A stretch of 51,329 nt of DNA, taken from contig CALEFO010000026.1 in the NCBI GenBank assembly GCA_937877165.1, positions 1 through 51,329 on the forward strand, given 5' to 3'. A model generated the notes under the pieces. That model was not told the origin of the DNA and searched no databases. It saw only the letters and a program-made list of their open reading frames with translations. A program made the translations under genes and the position numbers. Positions 9,047 to 17,667 of the stretch are shown here, piece by piece. Every line of letters begins with the position of its first letter. Within the stretch, counting starts at the first letter, position 1. Source of the stretch: an uncultured Lachnospiraceae bacterium (lineage in GTDB: Bacteria > Bacillota > Clostridia > Lachnospirales > Lachnospiraceae).

Positions 9047-9583
9047 TCATTCCGCCGCCTCCGGCGTCTTCTCCTGTTCCTCTGCTGCCGTTTCGCGGTT
9101 TGTCTCATCCGCTCTGCCGTCTGCAGATTTCTCTGTCTCCTGTATCTTCGCCGTTTTCCCTTCTGCCTTCTCCTTCGCGCGCATCTTCTTGTAGTCGGCT
9201 ACGCCCTTTCCCCGGATCAACGCCCCCGGAACCAGAAGGGGAAGGATTCCCGTGACAAAATTAAGTCCCGGTACAACGATCACCAAAATGACAAATATAA
9301 GCTGCCCCAGCGTACGGTACCGATAACTGAGCGTCATCTTTCTTTTTGCATTGTCGTAGTTGTCATCTCCTGCTGCCTTTTCTGCAACGACTGCCATCAG
9401 CAAAAAATTTCCTGTGGCGACAAGGCATCCCAAGGCAGCGCTCAGGATCACGCCGATGCCAAATGGAACCTTTGGTGTCACAAGATGCAGGATCAGGAAT
9501 ATGAGTACCAGAACAACGGTTGCCGCCGATGTCCCCTTCGCAACGAATGATGTGGATTCCTGCACTGCACCGGATAACTTCAT
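9047..9583 (-). CDS. ATP synthase subunit I-like membrane protein
   Basis: Protein of 178 aa with four predicted membrane helices (TVVLVLIFLILHLVTPK, the VILSAALGCLVATGNFLLMAV stretch, LGQLIFVILVIVVPGL and a short fourth), then a long charged C-terminal tail of K/E/A/D repeats. Position directly before atpB and the helix pattern match the ATP synthase I subunit family, thought to help c-ring assembly. The ATG at 9583 was chosen over a TTG ten codons upstream because it has a GAAGG Shine-Dalgarno sequence. The tail (about residues 125-178) is low complexity and probably disordered. Confidence 0.8.
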   Translation of the reverse strand: MKLSGAVQESTSFVAKGTSAATVVLVLIFLILHLVTPKVPFGIGVILSAALGCLVATGNFLLMAVVAEKAAGDDNYDNAKRKMTLSYRYRTLGQLIFVILVIVVPGLNFVTGILPLLVPGALIRGKGVADYKKMRAKEKAEGKTAKIQETEKSADGRADETNRETAAEEQEKTPEAAE

Positions 9584-9620
9584 TTTCTGTCTTTTCCTTC
9601 TTCCTGTTTGCAAAACGGCT

Positions 9621-9878
9621 CTAATAGTGCCTGTTGAATGCCGTTCTTTCTGTTTTCTTCGGATTCTTCCTCACGGCAGACAGATATACCTTGTATGCCG
9701 TCATAAAAGAAGCTCCCAGCCCCAGAACAAATCCCGGCAGATATACCCAGCATCCAAGGCCAAGCCGCGAGGTAAGGAGGTAGCACACCGCAAGGCACAT
9801 CAGCACCGGAGTGACCAGTGACAGGCCGAGCTGTCCGATCAGTGAGAGGTTTCGCATGAACCTTGAAAGATCTCTCAT
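9621..9878 (-). CDS. AtpZ/AtpI-like small membrane protein, first gene of atp operon
   Basis: Protein of 85 aa with two membrane helices (LIGQLGLSLVTPVLMCLAVC and WVYLPGFVLGLGASFMTAYK) and short basic ends. This matches the small first-gene family of bacterial atp operons (AtpZ/ATPase_gene1), whose exact role is unsettled; Mg2+/Ca2+ transport and assembly have both been proposed for relatives. The ATG at 9878 was preferred to a distant upstream start because it follows a G-rich Shine-Dalgarno sequence (AGGGGGGAAG) and gives the normal family length. A good promoter lies about 100 bases upstream. Confidence 0.72.
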   Translation of the reverse strand: MRDLSRFMRNLSLIGQLGLSLVTPVLMCLAVCYLLTSRLGLGCWVYLPGFVLGLGASFMTAYKVYLSAVRKNPKKTERTAFNRHY

Positions 9879-9975
9879 CTTCCCGCACTTCCCCCCTGTC
9901 TGTCCGCAAGCAATTTTTGAAACGTTTTCGTCAGAGTCTCTAAAACCAGTCGGATGTTTCTCCGTATCAAAGTAG

Positions 9976-10004
9976 ATGATACACGTTTTCTTTTTGTGAT
10001 GCAA
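9976..10004 (-). promoter_or_regulatory. Probable sigma-A promoter of the atp operon
   Basis: Reading the minus strand: -35 TTGCAT (9999-10004), 17-base spacer, -10 TATCAT (9976-9981). It is AT-rich and about 98 bases upstream of the first atp-operon start at 9878. No other promoter-like pair with correct spacing was seen in this gap. Confidence 0.6.
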
Positions 10005-10085
10005 TGCAATTAATTACAGAATAGACAATAATATGGATTGACAAAATAAAAAAATAGTATTTTTGCACAGATTTGATTTTTTCAT

Positions 10086-10123
10086 AACAAAAGACAGCGA
10101 AAATCTTCTGTTTCGCCGTCTTT
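10086..10123 (-). terminator. Rho-independent terminator of the wall-hydrolase gene
   Basis: A 13-bp stem with one mismatch (AAAGACGGCGAAA with TTTCGCTGTCTTT, minus strand) closes a short loop and is followed by a TTTTGTT run. It lies 8 bases after the stop of the hydrolase gene at 10131 and separates it from the atp operon. Confidence 0.72.
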
Positions 10124-10130
10124 CTGATCA

Positions 10131-11327
10131 TCAATAGAAAATATGACCGCCGATGGTGTATTTTGGTGAAATCTGAGGAATCGGGGTCCGGAAAAACAGG
10201 CAGTCCCCCACGGTCGTCTGCCCCGCCATCGCCGCATCCGCTGCGCGGTAGCAGGAATCCGTTGCCCGGTTCTCCGAAAGTGCCAGGGCAAGTCTTCCTG
10301 TCATTGCCGGTTCAAACTGCCATTTCTGATAAATGACGCCGGACACAGTCCCCGGAAAGGCTCCGGACATTACGCGGTTCATCACAACTGCGCCGACCGC
10401 GACCTGCCCGTCATAAGGTTCTCCGCCCGCTTCGCAGTAGATCAGGTTCGCCAGAAGATACCGATCACCTTCCTCGAAAGCAATATCTGAAATATTCCGC
10501 CACGTTGAGGCATTGGAAAGTTCCTGCAGCCGTTTCTCTTCTGCCAGCTGTTTCTCCAGTGCCGAGACGGTCGCATTCTGTGAATCCAGCTGATTCTGAA
10601 GAGCATCCGCCGCATCCTGAGCAGATGAGATCTGTGCATTGGCCACATTCAGGGATCCCGCCGTCTGTGATACCAGTCCGGATACCTGCTCTGCCCTGCT
10701 GCTCGCCTGTGTGTGCAGCTCTTCCAATTCATTCTGCTGTTGGTTCAGCACGTCTTGTTCTTCCTGCAGCTCATCCTTGCGCTTTTGGATTTCCTTCGCG
10801 GTTTTCTTGTATTTCTCCAGAGCCTTCGCGTCATAATCGTTGAGCTCTTGGATATAGCTGCTGCGATTCAGAAGTTCTCCATACGATCCGGCCTGCAGCA
10901 GAATCTCGAGATAGTACTTGTTCCCTCTCTCATACAGAAAGCGGATTCTCTCCTTCATGGAACGGTACTGCTCTTCCTGCGCCGCGACAGCATCGTCCAA
11001 CTGCTTCTGGGTTTTCTGAATCTCTTCCTGCTTTGCCGAAATCTCATCCTTCTTGTCACTGATTTTCGCAGAAATTTCCGCAAGATTGCTCGTAATATCG
11101 CTCAGCTGTGAATTCAGGCTGCTCAGCTGGCCGGACAGGCCAGACTGCACCCCCTGAAGATCATCCAGCGTATCCTGATTCTCATCAATGGCCTGCTGCG
11201 TCTGACTGGCTTCCCGTCTTGCCTTGTCCAAGGCCTCCTGTGTCTCCTGGGTTGCATACGCCGTCACACCTCCCAGAGTCATGGACAGCGCCAGAACTCC
11301 GGAGAGGAATTTTCCTCCCCGGAGCAT
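10131..11327 (-). CDS. Secreted coiled-coil cell wall hydrolase (SleB/CwlJ-type catalytic domain)
   Basis: Exported protein of 398 aa. A signal peptide (MLRGGKFLSGVLALSMTLGG, cleavage after TAYA) leads into a coiled coil of about 240 residues rich in Q/E/K/S, like the PcsB/FtsX-regulated hydrolase stalks. A linker follows. The C-terminal ~110 residues form a SleB/CwlJ (Hydrolase_2) domain, with LLANLIYCEAGGEPYDGQVA containing the catalytic glutamate, then VGAVVMNRV and a final YTIGGHIFY. It probably cuts peptidoglycan in growth, division or sporulation. The ATG at 11327 was chosen because it begins a normal signal peptide; a start at 11387 would add 20 residues. Confidence 0.85.
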   Translation of the reverse strand: MLRGGKFLSGVLALSMTLGGVTAYATQETQEALDKARREASQTQQAIDENQDTLDDLQGVQSGLSGQLSSLNSQLSDITSNLAEISAKISDKKDEISAKQEEIQKTQKQLDDAVAAQEEQYRSMKERIRFLYERGNKYYLEILLQAGSYGELLNRSSYIQELNDYDAKALEKYKKTAKEIQKRKDELQEEQDVLNQQQNELEELHTQASSRAEQVSGLVSQTAGSLNVANAQISSAQDAADALQNQLDSQNATVSALEKQLAEEKRLQELSNASTWRNISDIAFEEGDRYLLANLIYCEAGGEPYDGQVAVGAVVMNRVMSGAFPGTVSGVIYQKWQFEPAMTGRLALALSENRATDSCYRAADAAMAGQTTVGDCLFFRTPIPQISPKYTIGGHIFY

Positions 11328-11405
11328 TTTCTTACATAACAGTATGGAGTTTCTCTGTCTAAAATCTGTCCTGTGCTGTTCGTGCATAAAAAGTCGTAAC
11401 TGCCC

Positions 11406-11891
11406 TCACACCGACAGTTCGATGTGGCGGCCGGTTGCCTGATACTGCTCATACGCTACTCCGGCAGCATCAAACATACGCTTACTGGCGACATTGGAAT
11501 CGGAACCGGCATACTTGTCGCTCTTGTAGATAACCTTGCGGATTCCCGCCTGAATGATTGCCTTGGCACATTCATTGCAAGGGAATAAAGAAACGTACAG
11601 TGTCGAACCCTCCAGCGAACCTCCGCGGTAATTCAGAATAGCATTCAGCTCACTGTGCGTCACATACGGATACTTCGTCATCAGAGGAGCCCCATCACGG
11701 TCCCACGGGAACTGATCATCATCACAGCCGGCCGGCATGCCGTTGTATCCGATGGACAGAATTTTATGTTCCCTGCTGACAATGCAGGAGCCGACCTGCG
11801 TATTGGGGTCCTTCGACCTCATACCCGCAAGCTGCGCTACGCCCATAAAATATTCATCCCAGGAAATATAGTCCGCTCTTTTCGATGACAT
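11406..11891 (-). CDS. dCMP deaminase family protein
   Basis: Zinc-dependent deaminase, 161 aa, likely converting dCMP to dUMP for thymidylate synthesis in the cytosol. The zinc and catalytic residues are visible: His79-Ser-Glu81 (THSELNAI) and Pro104-Cys105-x-x-Cys108 (FPCNEC). The start at 11891 has an AGAGG ribosome-binding site 7 bases upstream; a longer frame exists but lacks one and adds an unrelated extension. It lies 26 bases downstream of upp, consistent with a pyrimidine salvage cluster. ComEB-type relatives share the fold, so late-competence annotation is also possible. Confidence 0.92.
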   Translation of the reverse strand: MSSKRADYISWDEYFMGVAQLAGMRSKDPNTQVGSCIVSREHKILSIGYNGMPAGCDDDQFPWDRDGAPLMTKYPYVTHSELNAILNYRGGSLEGSTLYVSLFPCNECAKAIIQAGIRKVIYKSDKYAGSDSNVASKRMFDAAGVAYEQYQATGRHIELSV

Positions 11892-11916
11892 ACGGAACCT
11901 CTCGCTTTGTGCTGTT

Positions 11917-12546
11917 TTATTTGGTGCCGAAAATACGGTCTCCCGCATCTCCGAGGCCGGGAACGATATAGCAATGTTCATTCAAATGATCGTCCATCGC
12001 TCCAATGTACAGATCCACGTCCGGATGCGCCTCGGTAAACGCCTTCACGCCCTCCGGTGCCGCGATGATACACAGGAAATGAATCTTGGTGCAGCCGTGC
12101 TTTTTCAGCTGGGTTACCGCATCAATGGAAGACCCGCCGGTTGCCAGCATCGGATCCACAACAAAAACCTCACGGTCTGCACAGTCTGCAGGAAGCTTGC
12201 AGTAATATTCTACAGGCTTTAACGTTTCCGGATCCCGGTACATTCCGATATGTCCAACCTTTGCGGCAGGAATCATCTTCAGCATGCCGTCCACCATGCC
12301 AAGGCCTGCGCGAAGAATCGGAACCACTGCCAGCTTCTTGCCCTTGAGCTGCTTCGCCGTGCAGTGTGCAACCGGAGTGTCAATCTCCACATCCTCCAGC
12401 TCCAGATCGCGCGTTGCCTCGTAGCAAAGAAGCATTGCAATCTCGCCGACGGTCTCACGGAATGCCTTGGTTCCCGTGGTTCTTCTGCGGATAAATCCAA
12501 TCTTATGCTGAATCAGCGGATGATCCATTACAACTACTTTAGCCAT
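11917..12546 (-). CDS. upp: Uracil phosphoribosyltransferase
   Basis: Salvage enzyme that makes UMP from uracil and PRPP, 209 aa, the usual length. The start MAKVVVMDHPLIQHKIGFIR, the RTTGTKAFRETVGEIAMLLCYEATRDL region and the PRPP-binding loop DPMLATGGSS (about residues 131-140) identify it. The C-terminal uracil-recognition segment YIVPGLGDAGDRIFGT is intact. It sits between rpiB and the dCMP deaminase gene on the same strand, probably one transcript. Confidence 0.97.
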   Translation of the reverse strand: MAKVVVMDHPLIQHKIGFIRRRTTGTKAFRETVGEIAMLLCYEATRDLELEDVEIDTPVAHCTAKQLKGKKLAVVPILRAGLGMVDGMLKMIPAAKVGHIGMYRDPETLKPVEYYCKLPADCADREVFVVDPMLATGGSSIDAVTQLKKHGCTKIHFLCIIAAPEGVKAFTEAHPDVDLYIGAMDDHLNEHCYIVPGLGDAGDRIFGTK

Positions 12547-12648
12547 GTTTTCCTCGATTCTGCGCCTCTGTGCGCGATGTGAAATTGCTGCCGGCCTGCG
12601 GCATAACTGCTTCCGGTTCCGGTATTTCTGATTTCTTCTTACTTGTTT

Positions 12649-13092
12649 TTACTGCTTTTTCTCGTATTCCGCAATCTTTGCGATGCGTCTTGCATGACGC
12701 TCCTCTCCGGAAAACTCTGTGTCAAGGAACGTGTCCACCACATCCATTGCTACATTTGTGCCAATCACCCCCGCGCCGATGGCAAGAACATTCGCATCGT
12801 TGTGAAGGCGCGTCAATCTCGCCGTCGTAACGTCATGACAGAGTGCGCAGCGAATTCCCGGAATTTTGTTGGCCGTAATGCAGACGCCGATTCCCGTCGT
12901 GCAGATCACGATCCCCTTCTCCGCCTCTCCTGCAGCCACTGACTCCGCAGCCGGACCGGCAAAATCCGGGTAGTCGCAGGATTTCTTATCGTTCGTCCCG
13001 AAGTCCCGGACTTCATATCCCTTCTCCTCCAGATGACGGATCACTTCCGTTTTCAGATCCAACCCGCCGTGGTCACTTGCAATTGCTATCAT
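12649..13092 (-). CDS. rpiB: Ribose-5-phosphate isomerase B
   Basis: Interconverts ribose-5-phosphate and ribulose-5-phosphate in the pentose phosphate pathway; 147 aa, LacAB/RpiB fold. Landmarks are MIAIASDHGGLDLK at the N-terminus, DYPDFA, the active-site ICTTGIGVCITANK loop with the catalytic cysteine, and HNDANVLAIGAGVIG. The ATG at 13092 has a strong AAGGGGGG Shine-Dalgarno sequence that directly follows a 19-nt hairpin (see 13106-13159). The product could serve allose metabolism, but the neighbouring upp and deaminase genes fit nucleotide and ribose supply. Confidence 0.95.
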   Translation of the reverse strand: MIAIASDHGGLDLKTEVIRHLEEKGYEVRDFGTNDKKSCDYPDFAGPAAESVAAGEAEKGIVICTTGIGVCITANKIPGIRCALCHDVTTARLTRLHNDANVLAIGAGVIGTNVAMDVVDTFLDTEFSGEERHARRIAKIAEYEKKQ

Positions 13093-13105
13093 GTTCCCCC
13101 TTCCC

Positions 13106-13159
13106 GCCGCAGCTTGTCTGCGGCAACATGAGGAGAATTCCGCCAAATGCGAAATCTCC
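13106..13159 (-). repeat. Two-hairpin leader module upstream of rpiB
   Basis: On the minus strand, a 28-nt hairpin (GGAGATTTCGC arm, 13132-13159) is followed by a 19-nt hairpin GCCGCAGacaagCTGCGGC (13106-13124), then the rpiB Shine-Dalgarno sequence. The same pair of elements, in the same order and spacing, precedes ridA at 37069-37120, and the 19-nt hairpin alone precedes ilvA. The repeat unit is therefore an RNA-level leader element rather than chance. Confidence 0.7.
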
Positions 13160-13216
13160 GGTGCAACTTCGTCCCAATGCCGTTTCCAGCACAGCTCTAT
13201 GATTGATATTATTCTG

Positions 13217-14305
13217 CTATACCTGCACAATTTTCTGTCCGGCGGCCTTCATCAGACGATTCATAATCGCCATGCCAAAGCCCCCCTGACCTTCCGTATT
13301 TCCGGAACCATCCCCGATTTCCTGATCGCGGAATGACTCGGAATACATGACCGTACACTTTTCATCGTCGAACTCGCGCAGGATCCGGAAAAGCTCCCTT
13401 GCGATCTCGTCCTCATCTCTGCGGCTTCCCGCGCTCTTGACGCAGTCCGCATGGTACAGACTCTTCGTCTCATCCGTGCAGATGACACCCGTTTTCTCTC
13501 CGGCTTCTCTTGCCTTTGCAAGTTCTCTGTTGATGTACTCCGCGACCCTTCCGGGCGCTCCCTCCACAATCGTCAGATCACCAGCCGGTGCATAATGTCG
13601 GTATTTCATGCCGGGGGCCTTCGGCCTTTCCTTGGAATCTGCAGACAGAATCGTGTGGTCCACCGCAACCTCTCCCAGAACATCGGACAGCATTTTCTGT
13701 GTGATATATCCGGGACGGAGAATCATCGGCTCCTTCTCCGTCAGGTCAATGATCGTGGATTCCAGACCGATGCCAACCTCTCCTCCGTCAATGATCATAT
13801 CCACTTTGCCGTCAAGATCTTCTTTACAGTATAGCGCAATTGTCGGAGAAGGTCTTCCAGACTTGTTGGCGGATGGTGCCGCAATATACCCGCCCTCTGC
13901 TGCAATCAGTGCCTGCGCAATCCGGTTGCTGGGAAAACGGATTGCAACCGTGTCCAGTCCCCCGGTCGTCGCATAAGGCACGCGGTCGTTCTTCCGGAAA
14001 ATCATGGTCAGCGGCCCCGGCCAGAATGCCTTCGCAAGCTTCATCGCAGCCTCCGGCATTTCCTGTACAATCGGAGGAATGTCTTCCAGCCTGCAAACAT
14101 GGACAATCAGAGGATTGTCAGACGGTCTTCCCTTCGCCGCATAAATCTTGCGGGAGGACTCCGGATTCAGGGCATCTCCGCCAAGGCCGTACACGGTTTC
14201 CGTCGGGAATGCCACCAGCCCGCCTTCCTTCAGAATCTGCCCCGCTTTTTCCATTGCCTTTTCGTCAATGGCATCTTCTGTCATGGAAACATACTGCGTT
14301 ATCAA
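13217..14305 (-). CDS. ywlC: L-threonylcarbamoyladenylate synthase (Sua5/YwlC)
   Basis: Makes threonylcarbamoyl-AMP from Thr, bicarbonate and ATP, the first step of the t6A37 modification of ANN-decoding tRNAs. 362 aa, the long two-domain form. The YrdC domain (about residues 1-205) shows GGLVAFPTETVYGLGGDA, KGRPSDNPLIVH, AFWPGPLT and SANKSGRPSPT. A Sua5 C-terminal domain (about 235-362) begins after the KAPGMKYRHYAP linker that closes over the active site. Its end lies 125 bases upstream of the rpiB start, and it lies downstream of a highly structured gap. Confidence 0.96.
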   Translation of the reverse strand: MITQYVSMTEDAIDEKAMEKAGQILKEGGLVAFPTETVYGLGGDALNPESSRKIYAAKGRPSDNPLIVHVCRLEDIPPIVQEMPEAAMKLAKAFWPGPLTMIFRKNDRVPYATTGGLDTVAIRFPSNRIAQALIAAEGGYIAAPSANKSGRPSPTIALYCKEDLDGKVDMIIDGGEVGIGLESTIIDLTEKEPMILRPGYITQKMLSDVLGEVAVDHTILSADSKERPKAPGMKYRHYAPAGDLTIVEGAPGRVAEYINRELAKAREAGEKTGVICTDETKSLYHADCVKSAGSRRDEDEIARELFRILREFDDEKCTVMYSESFRDQEIGDGSGNTEGQGGFGMAIMNRLMKAAGQKIVQV

Positions 14306-14373
14306 TTTTTGTCACCTTCCTATTTTGTTTCCTGCATTGATCGGATATGTCCGGTCTGTTTCCTCTCATTCTT

Positions 14374-14502
14374 CCAGAACGGCATCTCGATTTCCTTTTC
14401 GGAAATCGAGATGATCGGATGTCCATCCGATAGGATATTGCAGGCTCCAGCCGCGGCAAGCAAGCTTGCCGGTCTGTTTCCTGCAATATCCTGCCGTTCT
14501 GG
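14374..14502 (-). repeat. Nested inverted repeats forming a cloverleaf-like structure
   Basis: An 11-bp outer stem (14374-14384 with 14492-14502) encloses three further perfect stems: a 13-bp hairpin with 5-base loop (14383-14395 with 14401-14413), a 6-8-bp hairpin (14414-14431), and a 13-bp stem (14432-14444 with 14480-14492) whose loop contains a smaller GGCAAG/CTTGCC hairpin. It begins one base after the GH18 stop codon. No T-run follows on either strand, so it is not a standard terminator. The string AGGAAACAGACCGG occurs inside it and again 100 bases away. Strand is assumed from the flanking genes. Confidence 0.7.
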
Positions 14503-14503
14503 A

Positions 14504-16573
14504 TTATTGGTTCATGTAGTTGCTGATGGTATCCCACACATCTGCGGTTTCGAACTGGAGGCGCCACTCCGCGACACCCTTGATGCCAAAGCTCTGCATG
14601 ACGTCCAGTTTCTGTTGAATGGACTGCGCGTCCTCCACCCAGATCTGAATTTTCTTGCCGTCCTCCGTGGTCTCCGCATAGTTCTGCCCGGTTTCCGCGT
14701 TCCAGCTCTGTGTCATTCCGTGCGCCTGAATGAAATCCTGAATATCCTGCATGCCAAGCGCCTTGGAGCTGACCTGACCGCCTTCCGTCTCCCAGATTCT
14801 GCTGTAGAACGGAATTGCATTGATCAGGCGGTCCTTGGCAATCCCGTCATTCAGGGCCATCTGAATTCCCTCGGTCACATAGGAAATGGAAGCAACGCTT
14901 CCTGCCTCCTGACTTCCCGCATAGTGCTCATCGTAGCCCATGATCACAATGTAGTCCGCAAATATCCCCTGCTCATCCAGGTGGTAGTGCGAATTGAAGG
15001 AGAAGTTCGGATAGCTGTCCACCGACAGTATAATTCCGGCGTTCCGGCAGGCAATGGAAAGCTCCCGGATGAACTCGATGTAATCTTCTCCGTTTTCTTC
15101 CGGAATCAGCTCGAAATCAACATTGATTCCCTCAAATCCGTATGTCTGCGCCTCCTGAATCAGCTGCTGAATCAGGTTCGTTCTGGAATCCAGTGTCGTC
15201 AGAAAAGTATGGTTGTCCAGCTGCTGAAGAGATGCAGAATTGATGTTGTCCACAACCGCCCAGACCTGACAGCCCATGCTGTGTGCCTGACTGACATATT
15301 CCTGTGTGGCAGCCTTCTCCATATTGCCGTCATTGTCGCTGACCCAGTACCAGGTGGGGGCCACAATGTTCACGGTCTTCGTCTGTGCCATATAAGACGT
15401 AAGCGTCACATTTCCCTGCGAGCCCCAGACATTGTGAAACGCCATGTTAACCTTGCCGTCAAACGTAAGGTGTGTGAATTCTGGCTCCGTATAATCGGTA
15501 ACCGGAGACGGCGTCTGTGATTTGATGTCGGAGAGCCGCCGGTTCTCCACATAACCAATAACCGAGTCTGCAGATTTTACCTTTGACCAGGTATCCATCT
15601 GCTCCAGAACTGTCACCTGATCTCCTTTTTCCAGCTGCTCCATCACCGGACTTTTGATCCCGCCCGAAGTACGGATCTGGGTCTTCCGATTAATGGTTGC
15701 CGTCGTTTCTTCCTCCCAGCTGGTATCAATCTGCAGACGGGTCGGGTTCTCAAAGGCCGTCATTTCGAAATTGGTATACTGCTTTACGAAATCCAGTGCA
15801 AGATAGATGGTTCCGTCCACGTTCACCGCCGGTACATAATCCAGCGTCTCGGTCCCGCCCTGTTCTGTGGAAACCTCGCTGCTTCCAACCACCGTTTTCA
15901 GTTTATCCGTCGGAAAGCAGTACAGAATCATTCCGGTTGCATCCTGCGTGTTCTGTTTTCCATAATAAAAGCGGCTGTTCAGCTGGCTTTTGACGTCATC
16001 CAGTGTCATATAATAGGTACCGTCGATCTTCTTTGCATGAATCTCCGAGAGTTCATTTCCCCAGACAATCGGTACGTCGTCCTCTCCCTGTACGCCAAAC
16101 TGCGCGGCAAGATCCGCCTTCTCCGTAGAATAGGAATACCTGTCCAGAAAAAGCTTCGCGCCAAATGCCACTCCCAGAACCAGGATCATCAGAACAATGG
16201 CAAAAACCGGTGATGCCGATTTCTTCTTCCGTCTCCTGCCGCCCTGCCGGTTCCTCTCCGCTCCCCGCCGGGAAGAATCGGAACGCCTTTTGCTGCTCTT
16301 TCTGCTTCCGGAAGACGATCTGCCGGATTTCTTTTTTCTTCCGGTCTTTTTCACTCCGGAAGCTCCCCGGCTTGCGGATCTTCTCTCCCCGCCCTCTTCG
16401 AAGCGGTCGTCCTCGTAGCCGTACTCGCCCGCATAGAATTCGTTTCCATCGCTGTCATATCCATCATAACTGCCGAAATCCGCATCATAACGGTCATCCC
16501 GACGGTCATCATAATCGTCGTAGCCGTAATCTGCTTCCCCGTAATCCTGAAAATCGTCATATCTGGAACCCAT
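14504..16573 (-). CDS. Membrane-anchored SH3 and GH18 (chitinase-like) domain protein
   Basis: Protein of 689 aa. Residues 1-60 are very rich in D and Y, residues 62-120 very rich in K, R and S; one membrane helix (about 121-142) follows, so this tail is probably cytoplasmic and the rest extracellular. A middle region of unknown fold is followed by a bacterial SH3-like domain (about 300-345) and a GH18 barrel (about 360-685). The signature reads FEGINVDFE, with the catalytic Glu at about 488 and two of the usual acidic residues changed (E and N). Relatives include SleL/YaaH-type spore and wall glucosaminidases. A sigma-A promoter lies just upstream. Confidence 0.87.
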   Translation of the reverse strand: MGSRYDDFQDYGEADYGYDDYDDRRDDRYDADFGSYDGYDSDGNEFYAGEYGYEDDRFEEGGERRSASRGASGVKKTGRKKKSGRSSSGSRKSSKRRSDSSRRGAERNRQGGRRRKKKSASPVFAIVLMILVLGVAFGAKLFLDRYSYSTEKADLAAQFGVQGEDDVPIVWGNELSEIHAKKIDGTYYMTLDDVKSQLNSRFYYGKQNTQDATGMILYCFPTDKLKTVVGSSEVSTEQGGTETLDYVPAVNVDGTIYLALDFVKQYTNFEMTAFENPTRLQIDTSWEEETTATINRKTQIRTSGGIKSPVMEQLEKGDQVTVLEQMDTWSKVKSADSVIGYVENRRLSDIKSQTPSPVTDYTEPEFTHLTFDGKVNMAFHNVWGSQGNVTLTSYMAQTKTVNIVAPTWYWVSDNDGNMEKAATQEYVSQAHSMGCQVWAVVDNINSASLQQLDNHTFLTTLDSRTNLIQQLIQEAQTYGFEGINVDFELIPEENGEDYIEFIRELSIACRNAGIILSVDSYPNFSFNSHYHLDEQGIFADYIVIMGYDEHYAGSQEAGSVASISYVTEGIQMALNDGIAKDRLINAIPFYSRIWETEGGQVSSKALGMQDIQDFIQAHGMTQSWNAETGQNYAETTEDGKKIQIWVEDAQSIQQKLDVMQSFGIKGVAEWRLQFETADVWDTISNYMNQ

Positions 16574-16620
16574 GATTCACCCCAATATCTTTATATTTCG
16601 GCTGTATCCAAAACTAATTT

Positions 16621-16649
16621 ATTATAGCAGACATTTTCTGTACTGTCTC
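16621..16649 (-). promoter_or_regulatory. Sigma-A promoter for the GH18 gene
   Basis: Minus strand: -35 GAGACA (16644-16649), 17-base spacer, perfect -10 TATAAT (16621-16626). It lies 48 bases upstream of the GH18 start codon, so the gene begins a new transcript here. Confidence 0.65.
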
Positions 16650-17637
16650 CCTGCAGATCCCGTGGAAACACCTTGCTCCACCGCCGGTCTTCTGTGATAG
16701 GAACGTCTCCCCGCAAGCACTGCAGAGGCGGCCGGGGACAGCGCAGTGTCACTTTCTAACTTTAGAGCGCAAGACGGCATGGCAGCATTCCGCTCCTCTC
16801 TTCACCGCATCCCGCACGGCGGGGATCCGGAGGATTCCTGCGGCTGCAGGAAGGCGGACTTGCTGCCATACCCAAAGAACTGCCCCGTAGGGCCCAGATA
16901 TGGAGAAGGATATGATTAAGACATAAGAGCTGCACTGTATTCCGGCAATCTACACTTGAAATCACCCTACTGGCGTGAAGCTCCTACACAGACTGCGGAA
17001 TCCGGCGGCCAGAAGGTTTTTCCCGTGAAAACTCATCCCATCTGGTTTCCGTACTCCTTCCGAAAAGGAAGCGGATCGCACCTCAATAATAAATTCTCAA
17101 CAATACATTACATTCGTTTTTCGAACGGTTTCAGCCGTCTTTTCATGGTGACGCTGGCATACTGTGTCTCAGGTTTTCTGTGAACCCTGTCTCCATGAAA
17201 GGGCCATTCCTGTTCCCCCCATCGAACAATACATTGATAAATTGCGACTTTGCTGTTTTATTATTTCTCTGCTTTTCTCTGCATCCTGGAAAATTATCTC
17301 TGACGGACATATTCTGTCCTGTTAGACTCGTGGACAATGGAAGCCCACTAACTATCGTGAAGCATGAAATTAGAATAAAAAGATAAGACTTTGTTCGGAC
17401 GGGAAAAGATCATCGCCTCCTTTTCGATGCCTGAATTGCCCGTTCCCTTCGGCAGATTCATCGTATCGAACCTTCTTTTCATTTGCAAGGCTCCACATTT
17501 AAGAAACCGCGTATTCTCTTGTTTTCGTGAATTTTCACAACAACTGCCCGCATTCTCTGTCCGCAGCCCTTCCAAACAGATTGGCACACTCAAAGGAAAT
17601 GAGCCGTGAAACTTTTCTAAACTTTAAGTCCTGATTA

Positions 17638-17667
17638 TTGACTGACAAATAGTTCTGCCGCTAAACT
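17638..17667 (+). promoter_or_regulatory. Candidate promoter for mecA
   Basis: -35 TTGACT (17638-17643), 18-base spacer, -10 TAAACT (17662-17667), about 130 bases upstream of the mecA start. A second TATAAA box nearer the gene has no good -35, so the transcription start is uncertain. Confidence 0.38.

Noticed and set aside
10038..10065. TTGACA with a TATTTT 14 bases later on the plus strand
   Set aside because: Spacing too short and no plus-strand gene downstream.
16640..16960. GC-rich hairpin region considered as tmRNA, RNase P, SRP or 6S RNA
   Set aside because: None of the core conserved sequences of these RNAs was found on either strand.
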